Part shown: piece by piece, positions 6,653 to 7,341 of the stretch | Position numbering within the stretch: position 1 is the first letter of the stretch | How the letters are laid out: every line of letters begins with the position of its first letter | NCBI RefSeq assembly: GCF_910578695.1 | Contig: NZ_CAJTQJ010000009.1 | Span: 1 to 7,341, forward strand | Direction: 5' to 3' | DNA: 7,341 nt | Source of the DNA: an uncultured Brachyspira sp. | Lineage (GTDB): Bacteria > Spirochaetota > Brachyspiria > Brachyspirales > Brachyspiraceae | The notes under the pieces: model-generated | Seen by the model: the letters and a program-made list of their open reading frames with translations, nothing else | What the model was told of the DNA's origin: nothing | Databases searched by the model: none | Made by a program: the position numbers and the translations under genes

Positions 6653-7207
6653 ATGCTTAAAGAATCTTATAAAACAGACAGACTTTTTCTAGTTCAGCCT
6701 AATATAAATATGGCAGGTGAAATAGTTGATTTTTATGCTAGAAATAAAAATTTTTTTAAATATTTTGATCCTGAAAGATCTGAACTTTTTTATAAAATTA
6801 ATACTCATAAAAATATTATAAAAATGGAGCTTGAAGAAATAAAATCTTCAAAAATGCTTAAATTCTGGATTTATAAAAAAGAAGATAAAAAAAAGATAAT
6901 AGGTATGATTAATTTTGTAAATATTTACAGAGGTGTTTTTTTATCAGCTACTGTAGGTTATAAATTAGATGAAAAAGAACAGCATAAAGGTTATATGACA
7001 GAAGCTTTGCATACTGCTGTTATGATAGTATTTGAAGAGCTTAAGCTTCATAGAATAGAAGCTAATATAATGCCTCATAACAAGCTTTCATTAGAATTAG
7101 TAAAAAGACTTGGATTTGAATATGAAGGTCTTGCTAAAAAATATTTAAAAATTAACGGCAAATGGGAAGATCATATACATATGACTATTATAAATGATAA
7201 AATATAA
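6653..7207 (+). CDS. GNAT-family N-acetyltransferase, RimJ/RimL type
   Basis: The 184-residue product uses acetyl-CoA to acetylate an amine. RimJ/RimL relatives modify the N-terminus of ribosomal proteins, whereas other close relatives acetylate antibiotics or metabolites. Seen here are the family opening KTDRLFLVQPN (8-18), the beta-strand GYKLDEKEQHKGYMTEALHT (102-121) with the pyrophosphate-binding QHKGYM loop (110-115), EELKLHRIEANIMPHN (128-143), and SLELVKRLGFEYEG (146-159). AAGG at 6640-6643 lies 9 nt before the ATG, and the gap from ogt is 11 bp, so it is the last gene of the operon. The stop is followed by no clear hairpin, only a T run at 7227-7233. The specific substrate cannot be assigned, so no gene symbol is given. 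Confidence 0.9.
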   Translation: MLKESYKTDRLFLVQPNINMAGEIVDFYARNKNFFKYFDPERSELFYKINTHKNIIKMELEEIKSSKMLKFWIYKKEDKKKIIGMINFVNIYRGVFLSATVGYKLDEKEQHKGYMTEALHTAVMIVFEELKLHRIEANIMPHNKLSLELVKRLGFEYEGLAKKYLKINGKWEDHIHMTIINDKI

Positions 7208-7236
7208 TTTTGTATATAATTACCCATTTTTTTGTA

Positions 7237-7265
7237 TTGACAAAGTATAGTTAATATGTTATAAT
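7237..7265 (+). promoter_or_regulatory. perfect consensus sigma-70 promoter with extended -10
   Basis: TTGACA (7237-7242) and TATAAT (7260-7265) match consensus at all twelve positions with 17-bp spacing, and TG at 7257-7258 adds an extended -10. Transcription would start near 7272, directly ahead of the heptamer array. It is by far the strongest promoter in the window and must serve a gene or RNA beyond the right edge. Confidence 0.85.
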
Positions 7266-7286
7266 ACCATATATTATGCGAATATT

Positions 7287-7341
7287 ACAATCGACAATCG
7301 ACAATCGACAATCGACAATCGACAATCGACAATCGACAATC
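7287..7341. repeat. tandem heptanucleotide array (ACAATCG)n, running off the window
   Basis: There are seven perfect copies of ACAATCG (7287-7335) plus six bases of an eighth, reaching the last base, so the true copy number is unknown. The unit is about 43% G+C against a very A/T-rich background and shows no variation between copies, indicating recent slippage expansion. It begins about 15 nt after the predicted start of transcription. No frame on either strand contains a stop, and forward frames read a cyclic TIDNRQS heptapeptide. An ATG at 7276 opens into it without a ribosome binding site. It could be a 5' leader element or coding. Confidence 0.95.

Noticed and set aside
7287..7341. CRISPR array or origin iterons
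   Set aside because: The 7-bp unit is directly tandem with no spacers, which excludes CRISPR. No DnaA-box-like or replication gene context supports an origin.

Overview
The window looks like chromosomal DNA from a Brachyspira-type intestinal spirochaete. The evidence is indirect: very low G+C, spacers almost purely A/T, AAT/ATT/TTA-rich codon use, and two secreted ankyrin-repeat proteins of a kind abundant in that genus. No rRNA or other phylogenetic marker is present, so the assignment is an inference.

Layout, left to right. (1) Positions 1-49 end in a short sequence resembling the outer end of an insertion sequence. It lies about 50 bp before an ABC-transporter ATPase gene of the DppD/OppD type (102-1061) that has no permease, binding-protein or OppF partner in the window. 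(2) A 379-bp A/T-rich spacer leads to a monocistronic old-yellow-enzyme-type flavin oxidoreductase gene (1441-2475). This gene has a clear promoter, a 14-bp palindrome at the presumed transcription start, a good ribosome binding site and a strong intrinsic terminator. (3) Two convergent ankyrin-repeat genes with signal peptides follow (2628-3374 plus strand, 3418-4698 minus strand), separated by 43 bp. (4) A divergent intergenic region carries a clean promoter, TTGAAA-N17-TATACT, for a four-gene plus-strand operon: HD-superfamily phosphohydrolase (4875-5447), nicotinamidase pncA (5467-6108), O6-alkylguanine-DNA alkyltransferase ogt (6105-6641) and a RimJ/RimL-type N-acetyltransferase (6653-7207). 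(5) The right edge holds a perfect consensus sigma-70 promoter (TTGACA-N17-TATAAT with an extended -10). It is followed 21 bp later by a tandem array of the heptamer ACAATCG that runs off the end of the window.

The genes do not form one pathway. The operon combines NAD salvage (PncA), repair of alkylated DNA (Ogt), a protein or small-molecule acetyltransferase and an HD hydrolase of unknown substrate, which suggests a small housekeeping or stress-maintenance unit. The flavin reductase is independently controlled. The ankyrin proteins probably act in the periplasm or outside the cell.

The most interesting signal is the promoter-proximal heptanucleotide array. Its unit length is not a multiple of three and it sits directly downstream of an unusually perfect promoter, so it has the architecture of a phase-variable or length-tuned contingency locus. 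No wholly new multigene system is visible.
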